A stretch of DNA of 12,227 nt from Acidimicrobiales bacterium (GTDB lineage Bacteria; Actinomycetota; Acidimicrobiia; Acidimicrobiales; SHLQ01): NCBI GenBank assembly GCA_013002375.1, contig JABDJW010000430.1, positions 1 through 12,227 on the forward strand, given 5' to 3'. Of the stretch, positions 1-6,507 are shown in pieces. The translations under genes were made by a program, and so were the position numbers. The notes under the pieces were generated by a model. It was not told the DNA's origin and ran no database searches. It saw only the letters and a program-made list of their open reading frames with translations. Numbering within the stretch: position 1 is the first letter of the stretch; every line of letters begins with the position of its first letter.

Positions 1-1
1 G

Positions 2-262
2 AACTACCACACCAAGCTGATGCAGCGGATGGGGTTCGAGGAAGAAGCACTCCGAATTCAAGATCTCTTCCTCGACGGCAAACGGGACGAAGCGATCGCC
101 GCCGTGCCCACCGAATTCGCCGACGAGATCAGCCTGTGCGGGCCCAAGGAACGCATCCGGGACCGGCTCGAGGCCTGGAAGGAGTCGCCGGTGACCGAGC
201 TCAACGTGTCGGCTCGCAGCCCCGAGGATCTGGCCATGATGGCCGAACTCGTCAAGGGGTAA
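2..262 (+). CDS. LLM-class (probably F420-dependent) oxidoreductase, C-terminal fragment
   Basis: This is the 3' end of a gene that starts before the window; the frame is open from base 2 and ends at TAA 260-262, giving about 86 residues. The fragment matches the C-terminal tail of luciferase-like monooxygenase family proteins. It has a helix followed by a 'DLFLDGKRDEAIAAVP' stretch, then 'LCGPKERIRDRLEAW', the usual cofactor-side helix that precedes a last strand ('VTELNVSA') and a short terminal helix. In actinobacteria such proteins are mostly F420-dependent dehydrogenases or reductases acting on lipids, sterols or xenobiotics. The barrel and cofactor-binding residues lie outside the window, so F420 versus FMN use cannot be decided. 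The family assignment is fairly firm; the substrate is unknown. A hairpin follows 42 bases after the stop. Confidence 0.75.
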   Translation, partial: NYHTKLMQRMGFEEEALRIQDLFLDGKRDEAIAAVPTEFADEISLCGPKERIRDRLEAWKESPVTELNVSARSPEDLAMMAELVKG

Positions 263-303
263 CTTTCCTCAAGCGGATTCTCCGATCGGTCGATAGTGAA
301 CAC

Positions 304-321
304 ACCGGCAAGGATGCCGGT
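304..321 (+). terminator. Perfect 7-bp hairpin after the LLM gene, possible terminator
   Basis: ACCGGCA and TGCCGGT form a perfect stem around an AGGA tetraloop, in the 91-base gap between the oxidoreductase and the DUF805-like gene. It is followed by TCGTCCTCT, which is pyrimidine-rich but has no real U-run, so it is only a weak candidate for an intrinsic terminator. It could equally lie in the 5' leader of the next gene, whose start is 33 bases further on; a GATAGT hexamer just upstream (about 291-296) could be a -10 box that would put the hairpin in the transcript. Confidence 0.35.
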
Positions 322-353
322 TCGTCCTCTCCGCCCGGAACAGGTGAAATCCG

Positions 354-830
354 ATGAATGGCTTCTCCAATCGAGTCGAGTTCATGATCGTCAGTCTGGC
401 CACGTCGTTCATCGGCGTGAGCATCTTGGCGTGGATCGGCGCCATCCCTCCGCAGAACCTGCGTGACGGGTTCCGGGTGCCCGAGTGGGAGGCATTTCGC
501 GACAACGACGGCATTCCGGTCCTGGCCGGGATGGTCGTCATCTTGTTGTTCGCCCAGATTCGTCGGCTGAACCACATCGGCTGGAGCCGGATGTGGATCG
601 TGATGGCCTTCATCCCACTGGCCAACATGGCGTACCTCGCCGCCCTGGCCCTGATCCCGGGCAACGCCCTGTCGAAAAAGGCGCTGCGAGCCCAGAACAA
701 GCTGGCGGTCCGCACCATGGCCTCGGAGCCGCCCCCGGTCATCGACGACGTGCCGAGCGGGTCGACGATCGAGGTGAACGGCCAAGAGCTCTTGCTGCCA
801 AACGAGGCGGACGCCCAGCACGCGAGCTAG
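354..830 (+). CDS. Small DUF805-like membrane protein
   Basis: This encodes a 158-residue protein of unknown function. Three hydrophobic segments are visible, at about residues 11-31, 54-68 and 79-102. The second loop and third helix read 'RRLNHIGWSRMW' and then 'FIPLANMAYLAALALIPG', which resembles the conserved core of DUF805 membrane proteins (R-R-L-H-D-x-G-x-S-G-W-W followed by a Pro-containing helix and a gly-rich exit). The Asp and Gly of that motif are changed here, so this is a divergent member or only a look-alike. The last 55 residues are hydrophilic and probably cytoplasmic. The ATG is chosen because AGGTGA lies 6 bases upstream (342-347). It sits between the oxidoreductase and the acyl-CoA dehydrogenase on the same strand, but nothing ties it functionally to either. 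Confidence 0.7.
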   Translation: MNGFSNRVEFMIVSLATSFIGVSILAWIGAIPPQNLRDGFRVPEWEAFRDNDGIPVLAGMVVILLFAQIRRLNHIGWSRMWIVMAFIPLANMAYLAALALIPGNALSKKALRAQNKLAVRTMASEPPPVIDDVPSGSTIEVNGQELLLPNEADAQHAS

Positions 831-851
831 GTCCCGATCCGGCGATCTGAT

Positions 852-857
852 TACCCT
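852..857 (+). promoter_or_regulatory. -10-like hexamer TACCCT, probable leaderless promoter of the acyl-CoA dehydrogenase
   Basis: TACCCT ends 6 bases before the GTG start at 864, and no Shine-Dalgarno sequence is present between them. In actinobacteria a TANNNT hexamer at this distance from the start codon is the usual sign of a transcript that begins at the start codon. No good -35 box is visible. The motif is short and could be chance, but the same arrangement recurs in this window upstream of the MerR gene. Confidence 0.4.
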
Positions 858-863
858 GACCAC

Positions 864-2093
864 GTGTCAGAAGTCGAGAATCGCGAATCGCCCGAGGATG
901 CCGAGTACCGCCTGAACGCGCGGGCGTGGCTCGAGGCCCACGCCGAACGCAAGACCGGCGTCGACGACTGGTCAACGCAACGGCATCACACCGATCCCGA
1001 TGCGCTGCGGGCCTACTTCGAGCGTTGTCGGGCGTGGCAGCGCACGCTGTATGACGGCGGCTATGCGGGCATCAGCTGGCCGGTCGAGCATGGCGGCCAG
1101 GGGGGCACGTCCACCCAGTCGCGCATCTTCGCCGAGGAGGTCGCGGCGTTCGACGTGACGTCGGGCTTCTTGAGCTCGACCATCATGATGATCGGTACGG
1201 CGTTGCGGTTCCATGGCACGCCCGAGCAGCAAGCCCGATTCCTCCCGCCGCTGCTCTCGGGTGAGGAAGCGTGGTGTCAGCTGTTCAGCGAACCGGGCAG
1301 TGGGTCCGACCTGGCCGGGCTGGCGTGCAAGGCGGTCCGCGACGGAGACGAGTTCATCCTCAACGGGCAAAAGGTCTGGAACTCGATGGCCCAGTGTGCC
1401 GAATGGGGGTTCATCATCGCCCGTACCAATCCCGATGTCCCCAAGCATGCCGGCATCACCTTCTTGCTGGTCGACATGCGTTCGCCGGGCATCGAGGTGC
1501 GGCCGCTCGTGCAGGCCAACGGCGCGCAACACTTCAACGAGGTGTTCCTGAGCGATGTTCGGGTGCCGGTCGAACACGTCGTCGGCGAGATCGACGGTGG
1601 CTGGTCGCCGACCCGAACCGTGATGGCCGCCGAGTCCCAGTTCATCGGAGGCACCACCGACCGCTCGGCGGCCGAGAAACTGGCCGAGGTTGCCACTCGG
1701 CTGGGCCGCAACCACGATCCGCTGGTCCGTCAGCGATTGGCCACGCTGCACACCCGCGAGCGGGTCATCTCCTGGATGTCGACCACGATGATGAACGCGG
1801 TTCGCCGGGGCGAGAAGCCCTCGGTGAGCGGCGGGGTGCTCAAGCTGTTCATGGCCGAGAACCGGGTGCGAATCGGCGAGACCGCAACCATGCTGCTCGG
1901 GCCGGCGGCCACCGCGGACACCGATCCCGATTCGGAGTGGGCGCAGCTCGAGCTGATCAACCGATTCTCGGTGTCGATCGGCGGGGGCACCAACGAAGTG
2001 CAGCGCAACAACGTGGGCGAGCGCGATCTCGGGCTCCCGCGCGATATTCGGGTCGACAAGGACGTCGCCTGGAAAGACGTGCCCCGGGGCTGA
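864..2093 (+). CDS. Acyl-CoA dehydrogenase family protein (FadE-like)
   Basis: This encodes a 409-residue FAD-dependent acyl-CoA dehydrogenase, normal in length for the family, which introduces an alpha-beta double bond into acyl-CoA thioesters. The order is: an N-terminal helical domain, 'FSEPGSGSDLAGL' at about residues 141-153 (the family signature around the FAD and substrate), a middle beta domain, and a C-terminal helical domain ending in 'GGGTNEVQRN' (373-382) and 'GERDLGLPRD'. The last motif is the adenine- and FAD-contacting segment. The residue that is Glu in MCAD-type enzymes (the catalytic base two residues before the GT-N/S-E motif) is Gly374 here. The base must therefore lie elsewhere, as in isovaleryl-CoA dehydrogenase-type enzymes, or the protein differs in chemistry. 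The GTG start is set by the start of family similarity and by the adjacent TACCCT. The gene ends 12 bases from the convergent pentapeptide gene. Substrate is unknown. Confidence 0.9.
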   Translation: MSEVENRESPEDAEYRLNARAWLEAHAERKTGVDDWSTQRHHTDPDALRAYFERCRAWQRTLYDGGYAGISWPVEHGGQGGTSTQSRIFAEEVAAFDVTSGFLSSTIMMIGTALRFHGTPEQQARFLPPLLSGEEAWCQLFSEPGSGSDLAGLACKAVRDGDEFILNGQKVWNSMAQCAEWGFIIARTNPDVPKHAGITFLLVDMRSPGIEVRPLVQANGAQHFNEVFLSDVRVPVEHVVGEIDGGWSPTRTVMAAESQFIGGTTDRSAAEKLAEVATRLGRNHDPLVRQRLATLHTRERVISWMSTTMMNAVRRGEKPSVSGGVLKLFMAENRVRIGETATMLLGPAATADTDPDSEWAQLELINRFSVSIGGGTNEVQRNNVGERDLGLPRDIRVDKDVAWKDVPRG

Positions 2094-2105
2094 GCGCCCT
2101 TTCGG

Positions 2106-3284
2106 TCAACCCTCTTCGGCCGCGCAGGTGGCGATGCCGCCGGCGCCGGCCGAGCCGGCTTGGCTCACCAGTTCACCGCCGACGTAGATCTCGCAGCGGA
2201 TCGTGCCGCCATCGAGCGTCTCGGCCATGATGTCGAGCGCCATCGGCTCGGGGTTGGTCACGTTGCGGTTGGTGTCGACCGGAATGGCGGTGGGGAGGGC
2301 GGTCACCATCCGCTCCACCAACTCGTTGGCCCGGTTTCGGTACGTCACCGCGACCTCCTCGGAGGTGCCGGTCAGCCGGTAGTACGGCCGTTCGACCACG
2401 ACGCCGGAAACGCGGGTTCGGGGGGTTGGCTCCAGGCCGACTTCACCGTTCGGCACCAGGGCCGGCACGGCCAGGACGACGGCGACCACGCCGGCGACGG
2501 CCATGGCGGCCCGCAACGTGGTACGGGTGCCCCGGAACCGTTGCGGCGTCGCGGGAACGGTCGGTGCCGGGATCTCATCCGGGTGCCGCTTGAGGCCGAG
2601 CCGCACGAGCTCCTCGGGGCTCGAGAGTTCCGGCGGGAAGAGGGTGGCGTCGGAGAAGCGTGCGTTGTCGAGGCGGGCGCCACGGATATCGGTGTAGCGA
2701 AGATCGGTACCGCGCACGTCGGCGAACTCGAGGTCGGCGTCGACGAGCGAGGCGCCTCGGAGGTCGGCGGCCTTCAGGTCGGCCCACCGGAAGTCGGCCT
2801 CGTTCATCATGGCGTCGCGAAACACCGCGCCGTGGCAGAGCGATGATTTGAAGCTGGCCGAGCGCAGGTTGGCGCCGGTGAGATTCGCTTCGGTCAGGTG
2901 GGCATCGTCGAACTGCGCAGCGCTGAGGTCGGCGCGGGCGAAGTTGGCCTCGCCGAGACGGGCCGAGTTGAAGCGGCGGCGTCGCAGGTAGCGGTCGGCG
3001 AAGTCCTCGTGGGTGAGGTCGCGGCCCGACATGTTCGACCGCAGCGTGTCGCTGTGCTGGTGCCCTCGGGCCCCATCGGGCCGGTTGAGCAAGGCCTCGG
3101 TGAGCAAGAACGGACCGGCGACCAGGGCCGCGGTCAGGAGGGCCTCGCCGAGGGTGTGCTGTCCGCTGGTCGTGGCCGTGCGCACGAGGACGACGCCGGC
3201 GATACCGATCGCGATCATAACGATCGCCACAACCGGCCAGGAGTTCGAACGCGGCCGATCCGCATTGTCTTGACGGTCTTGCAT
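2106..3284 (-). CDS. Membrane protein: pentapeptide repeats fused to an extracytoplasmic MmpS-like domain
   Basis: With the ATG at 3284 this is 392 residues. Two membrane helices (about 17-36 and 44-66) come first. They are followed by about 26 tandem pentapeptides of the A(D/N)Lxx type (about 81-215, for example 'ADLKAADLRGASLVDADL'), which should fold as a right-handed four-sided beta helix in the cytoplasm. A linker, a third helix (about 259-278) and a C-terminal domain (about 295-388) follow. That domain reads 'YYRLTGTSEEVAVTY', then 'GGTIRCEIYVGGELVSQ' and 'GGIATC', with Cys364 and Cys387 spaced as in MmpS-type transport accessory proteins; it is predicted to be outside the membrane. The same frame also opens at a GTG at 3374, but that adds 30 residues encoded by tandem DNA repeats and has no ribosome binding site, so the ATG is preferred. 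Function is unknown; a scaffold linking cytoplasm and envelope is conceivable. Confidence 0.8.
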   Translation of the reverse strand: MQDRQDNADRPRSNSWPVVAIVMIAIGIAGVVLVRTATTSGQHTLGEALLTAALVAGPFLLTEALLNRPDGARGHQHSDTLRSNMSGRDLTHEDFADRYLRRRRFNSARLGEANFARADLSAAQFDDAHLTEANLTGANLRSASFKSSLCHGAVFRDAMMNEADFRWADLKAADLRGASLVDADLEFADVRGTDLRYTDIRGARLDNARFSDATLFPPELSSPEELVRLGLKRHPDEIPAPTVPATPQRFRGTRTTLRAAMAVAGVVAVVLAVPALVPNGEVGLEPTPRTRVSGVVVERPYYRLTGTSEEVAVTYRNRANELVERMVTALPTAIPVDTNRNVTNPEPMALDIMAETLDGGTIRCEIYVGGELVSQAGSAGAGGIATCAAEEG

Positions 3285-3325
3285 GTTGTGCCCGTCGGTA
3301 CCGATCGCGGAGAGTTGAGACTTCT

Positions 3326-3388
3326 GACCCACTCGCGTGGGCCGGTGACTCACGCGCGTGGGCCGGTGACTCACTCGCGTGGGCCGGA
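3326..3388. repeat. Three tandem 21-bp repeats in the divergent intergenic region
   Basis: Three directly abutting 21-bp copies occupy 3326-3346, 3347-3367 and 3368-3388. The second and third differ by only two or three bases from each other and from the first; all share the core CGCGTGGGCCGG. Each copy contains a dyad: in copy 1 it is perfect, CCCAC then TCGC then GTGGG (3328-3341), and in copies 2 and 3 one base is changed. A spacing of 21 bp is two helical turns, so the copies face the same side of the DNA. They lie between the divergent pentapeptide gene and the acyl-CoA synthetase. Both points fit an operator array, though a neutral tandem duplication is possible. If translated from GTG 3374 they would encode two copies of SHRPTRV, which looks artificial. 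Confidence 0.8.
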
Positions 3389-3439
3389 CGGATCATTTCG
3401 GTCTGGCCCGCGTCGCCCGGTTGGGACAGACTGACCGCC

Positions 3440-5140
3440 ATGGATTTGGCGCAAATACGAGAATCGGTCCGCGACGAACTCACCGGCTCCGGGGGGCCCT
3501 ACGAGCTGACGGTCGAGCCGGTTCGCGGGGTCGATCTGCCGGTGTTCCGGGATCGCTTCCGGTCGGTCGACGAACTCTTTCATGACAGCGTGGCGCGGTT
3601 TCCCGAGCGAGAGTTCCTGGTGCTCGAGGACGAGCGCCTTTCCTACGCGCAGTTCGCGGCCGACGTCGCCGAGATGGCCGGGGCCCTACGCGATCGATAT
3701 GGAATCGAACCCGGTGACCGGGTGGCCATCTTTGCGGCCAACATTCCCGCGTGGGTCACCGCGTTCTTCGCCATCACCCGGCTCGGCGCGATGGCCGCGG
3801 CGTGTAACGGGTGGTGGACGCCCGACGAAGTCCGCTACGCGATCGAGCTCACCGAGCCGAAGCTGTTGCTCGGCGATGCCAAGCGGTTGGCGCGTCTCGA
3901 GGGTGTCGATGTGCCGACCGTCGATCTCGAAGCCGAACGCGATCAGCTGCGAGGCGCCGACCCCGTCGAAGACGCCGCGGCCGCAGGGGTCACCATCGGG
4001 GAGGACGACCCCGCGGTCTTGATGTTCACCAGTGGCACGACCGGTCGGCCCAAGGGCGCGGTGATCTCCCACCGCGGACTGGTCGGTTTCGTGCAGTGTC
4101 AACAGGCGAACGTTGTCGAGAAGACCAAACAGGCCGAACGGTTGCTCGGCATCGACATCCCCCCGTCGACGAACCAGAAGATCGTGCTCGGCACCTCGCC
4201 GCTGTTCCACATGTCGGGGTTACACGCCACCATCTTGTTGAACATGGTCGAGGGGGCCAAGATCGTCTACCGCCGCGGCCGGTTCGACCCGGCCGACGTG
4301 TTGCGCCTCATCGAGACCGAGCGGGTGACCAACTGGAGCGCAATGGGGGCGATGGGGCCCCGAGTGCTCGACGAACTCGAGGCCGGAGACTACGACGTGT
4401 CGTCGGTAACCGGTTGCGGGTTCGGCGGTGCCCCGACCAGCGAGGAGCTGGCCGAGCGAATCCGACGGGGCTTCCCGAACGCGGCGGCGGCAGTCGGGGC
4501 CGGCTACGGCTCGACCGAGTCGGTGGCGGTTCTGGTCGGTATCGGCGGACAGGAGTGGAAGGACAATCCCGCCGCGGCCGGCCGGCCGGTGATGTCGATG
4601 GAGCTGCAGATTCGCGATGAATCGGGACAGCCCGTACCCGATGGCACCGAAGGTGAGGTCTACGTGCGGAGCGCCTACAACATGTTGGAGTACTGGCGGA
4701 ACCCCGAAGCCACCGCCGAGACCCTTCACCCCGACAGATGGCTGGCGATGGGCGACATCGGGCGCATCGAGGACGACGTCCTGTACCTCAACAGCCGGGC
4801 TCGCGACATGATTCTCCGTTCGGCCGAGAACGTCTATCCGGTCGAGATCGAGCACCGCCTCGAGGCTCATCCCGATGTGTCGGAGGCCGCCGTCTACGGC
4901 GTCGATCACGCCGAACTCGGCCAGGAGGTGAAGGCGGTCGTCGTGCCGTCGCCGGGCCACGCCGGCGACGCCGATGCGCTGATCGCCGACCTCGAGACCT
5001 GGTGTGCCGAAACGCTGGCTCGATACAAGGTGCCCTCCTTGTGGGAGGTGCGCACCGAGCCGATGCCCCGCAACGCCACCGGAAAGGTGCTCAAGGGCGT
5101 ACTCGCGGGCGAGCGGACGCTCGACCAAGTCGAGGAGTAG
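3440..5140 (+). CDS. AMP-forming acyl-CoA synthetase (fatty acid-CoA ligase family)
   Basis: This 566-residue ANL-superfamily enzyme would activate a carboxylic acid to acyl-AMP and then to acyl-CoA. All core motifs are visible in order: the phosphate-binding loop 'TSGTTGRPKG' (197-206), 'GYGSTES' (355-361) with the conserved Glu360, 'GDIGRIEDD' (438-446) with the ribose-binding Asp439, the hinge region 'SRARDMILRSAENVYPVE' (from 452), and 'PRNATGKVLKG' near the C terminus with the adenylation Lys549. Length is typical of FadD-type ligases. The hinge has S-R-A-R-D where many relatives have G-R-x-K-D. The ATG is preceded by CAGACT and GACCGCC rather than a clear ribosome binding site, so it may be leaderless. 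It lies divergent to the pentapeptide gene and upstream of the hydrolase, in a lipid or ring-degradation setting; the acid substrate is unknown. Confidence 0.92.
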   Translation: MDLAQIRESVRDELTGSGGPYELTVEPVRGVDLPVFRDRFRSVDELFHDSVARFPEREFLVLEDERLSYAQFAADVAEMAGALRDRYGIEPGDRVAIFAANIPAWVTAFFAITRLGAMAAACNGWWTPDEVRYAIELTEPKLLLGDAKRLARLEGVDVPTVDLEAERDQLRGADPVEDAAAAGVTIGEDDPAVLMFTSGTTGRPKGAVISHRGLVGFVQCQQANVVEKTKQAERLLGIDIPPSTNQKIVLGTSPLFHMSGLHATILLNMVEGAKIVYRRGRFDPADVLRLIETERVTNWSAMGAMGPRVLDELEAGDYDVSSVTGCGFGGAPTSEELAERIRRGFPNAAAAVGAGYGSTESVAVLVGIGGQEWKDNPAAAGRPVMSMELQIRDESGQPVPDGTEGEVYVRSAYNMLEYWRNPEATAETLHPDRWLAMGDIGRIEDDVLYLNSRARDMILRSAENVYPVEIEHRLEAHPDVSEAAVYGVDHAELGQEVKAVVVPSPGHAGDADALIADLETWCAETLARYKVPSLWEVRTEPMPRNATGKVLKGVLAGERTLDQVEE

Positions 5141-5143
5141 CCG

Positions 5144-5182
5144 GTCGAGGAATCCCATTCGAGTGGGCCGTCACCGCTCGAC
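5144..5182 (+). terminator. Hairpin region after the ligase; also holds a degenerate copy of the 21-bp repeat core
   Basis: GTCGAG (5144-5149) can pair with CTCGAC (5177-5182), and CCCA with TGGG inside it (5154-5167). No U-run follows, so an intrinsic terminator is uncertain. The inner part, 5154-5170, is CCCATTCGAGTGGGCCG, which matches 15 of 17 bases of the first 21-bp repeat (3328-3344), including its dyad. It may therefore be a binding site for the same regulator, placed just upstream of the hydrolase promoter, rather than a terminator. Confidence 0.3.
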
Positions 5183-5186
5183 GACC

Positions 5187-5217
5187 TACAGTACGAAATG
5201 AGAACGGGTTCTCGTTT
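5187..5217 (+). promoter_or_regulatory. Promoter-like TACAGT followed by a palindromic operator candidate
   Basis: TACAGT (5187-5192) resembles a -10 box. It is followed at once by GAGAAC-GG-GTTCTC (5200-5213), a perfect dyad. The dyad extends to 5196-5217 with AAA and TTT ends and one mismatched pair. A repressor bound here would cover the predicted transcription start of the hydrolase gene. The AAC-NN-GTT core is the same as in operators of KstR-type TetR repressors of actinobacterial sterol catabolism (TnnAACnnGTTnnA), but the outer T and A are G and C here, so a related TetR-family regulator is more likely than KstR itself. No -35 box is evident. Confidence 0.5.
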
Positions 5218-5259
5218 GCTGCGGGATCCGATCACGCCGCCGACCCACAGGGGAACACC

Positions 5260-6438
5260 ATGGCCGAACTCAGCTTCGCCGCATTCGACGCCGACAACCA
5301 CTACTACGAAGCCGAGGATGCGTTCACCCGGCACCTCGACCCCAAGATGGCCAAACGCACGATGCAGTGGGCCGAGATCGACGGCCGCAAACGGCTGCTG
5401 GTCGGCGGCAAGGTCAACCGCTTCATTCCCAACCCGACCTTCGACCCGGTCGCCCGCCCGGGATGCCTCGATGACTATTTCCGCGGCAAGCAATCGGCCA
5501 AGGACATCCGCGCCGCGTTCGGTGAGCTGGAACCGATCAGCCCGGCGTACCGCGATCGCGACGCCCGGGTCGCGATGATGGATCAACAGAACCTGGCCGG
5601 CACGATCATGTTCCCGACACTCGGTGTCGGGATGGAAAGCAGCCTCGAGCACGATCAGGAAGCAATGCTCGCTGCGTTCCGGTCGTTCAACCGCTGGATC
5701 GACGACGATTGGGGCCTCAACTTCAACGACCGCATCTACGGCGCCGCGTACATCACGTTGGCCAACGTCGACTGGGCGGTCGAGGAAATGGAGTGGGCCG
5801 TCGACAACGGCGTGCGGGTGATCAACATGCGGGCCAGCTCGGTCCTCGGGTCCGACGGCGCTCGACGGTCGCTCGGTCACCCGAGCCATGACCGCTTCTG
5901 GCAGAAGGTGCACGACGCCGGGATTCTGGTCGCCTTCCATTCCGGCGATTCCGGCTACATGTTCCTGAGCGAGTACTGGGGCCTCGGCGGCGAGTTCGAA
6001 TCGTTCCGCTACTCGCCGTTGCGGTCACTGCTCACCCATTCGCCAGTCAGCGATGCCATGGCCAGTCTGCTCGCCGAGGGCGTGTTCGATCGCTTCCCGA
6101 ACATCCGCGTCGCCACGATCGAAAACGGGTCGGACTGGGTGCGGCCGCTCTTCAAGAAGTTGAACAAGGCCTATGGGCAACAGCAGCACGCGTTCAGCCG
6201 TCATCCCCATGAGACGTTCCGCGAGCACATCTGGGTCTCGCCCTACTACGAGGACGATCTGTTCGAGTTGCGCGACATGATCGGGGTCGATCACATGCTG
6301 TTCGGCTCGGACTTCCCGCACGCCGAGGGCCTGGCCGATCCGGTGTCGTTCATCGACGACCTCGACGGCTTCGGTGCCGACGAGATCGAGAAGATCATGC
6401 GCTCCAATGGGCTGAGCCTGGTGCAGCCCCAGGGGTAA
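5260..6438 (+). CDS. Amidohydrolase family (amidohydrolase_2-type) metal-dependent hydrolase
   Basis: This encodes a 392-residue TIM-barrel hydrolase of the ACMSD / amidohydrolase_2 group, enzymes that hydrolyse or decarboxylate cyclic and acyl substrates. The N terminus 'FDADNHYYE' (9-17) stands where most members have D-x-H-x-H, so the first metal His is replaced by Asp12 and only His14 remains. His227 ('VAFHSGDSG'), Glu288 ('VATIENGSDW', where classic members have His) and Asp351 ('LFGSDFPHAEG') are at later active-site positions. This D-H-H-E-D set, as I recall, is a recognised actinobacterial subfamily often found near acyl-CoA genes. The ATG at 5260 is chosen because AGGGGA lies 5 bases upstream (5249-5254) and family similarity begins at residue 5; the frame is open far upstream but that part overlaps the ligase gene. 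The gene has its own promoter-like site and operator candidate. Confidence 0.88.
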   Translation: MAELSFAAFDADNHYYEAEDAFTRHLDPKMAKRTMQWAEIDGRKRLLVGGKVNRFIPNPTFDPVARPGCLDDYFRGKQSAKDIRAAFGELEPISPAYRDRDARVAMMDQQNLAGTIMFPTLGVGMESSLEHDQEAMLAAFRSFNRWIDDDWGLNFNDRIYGAAYITLANVDWAVEEMEWAVDNGVRVINMRASSVLGSDGARRSLGHPSHDRFWQKVHDAGILVAFHSGDSGYMFLSEYWGLGGEFESFRYSPLRSLLTHSPVSDAMASLLAEGVFDRFPNIRVATIENGSDWVRPLFKKLNKAYGQQQHAFSRHPHETFREHIWVSPYYEDDLFELRDMIGVDHMLFGSDFPHAEGLADPVSFIDDLDGFGADEIEKIMRSNGLSLVQPQG

Positions 6439-6466
6439 TCACCGCGGCGGCGAGCCGAAGGTCGCG

Positions 6467-6482
6467 GGCGGCAGTCGCCGCC
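6467..6482 (+). terminator. GC-only 6-bp hairpin after the hydrolase gene
   Basis: GGCGGC and GCCGCC form a perfect stem around AGTC, 28 bases after the hydrolase stop and upstream of the DUF445 start. There is no U-run, so termination would need Rho or the stem alone. In sequence this GC-rich such stems are common by chance. Confidence 0.25.
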
Positions 6483-6490
6483 GGTGGCGC

Positions 6491-6496
6491 TAGCGT
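6491..6496 (+). promoter_or_regulatory. -10-like hexamer TAGCGT before the DUF445 gene
   Basis: TAGCGT fits the TANNNT pattern and ends 11 bases before the preferred ATG at 6508, which would give a leader of only a few bases. There is no Shine-Dalgarno sequence before the ATG. This supports the ATG at 6508 over the upstream in-frame GTG at 6484, which precedes the hexamer. The motif is short and unproven. Confidence 0.3.
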
Positions 6497-6507
6497 CGCA
6501 TCCAGCA

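Noticed and set aside
3285..3374. N-terminal extension of the pentapeptide protein from GTG 3374
   Set aside because: It would translate the tandem DNA repeats into SHRPTRV repeats and has no ribosome binding site; ATG 3284 leads directly into the membrane helices.
4738..6438. The hydrolase frame extended upstream to ATG 4738 (566 residues)
   Set aside because: The first 174 codons overlap the ligase gene in another frame and are Arg-rich shadow; similarity and a good ribosome binding site begin at 5260.
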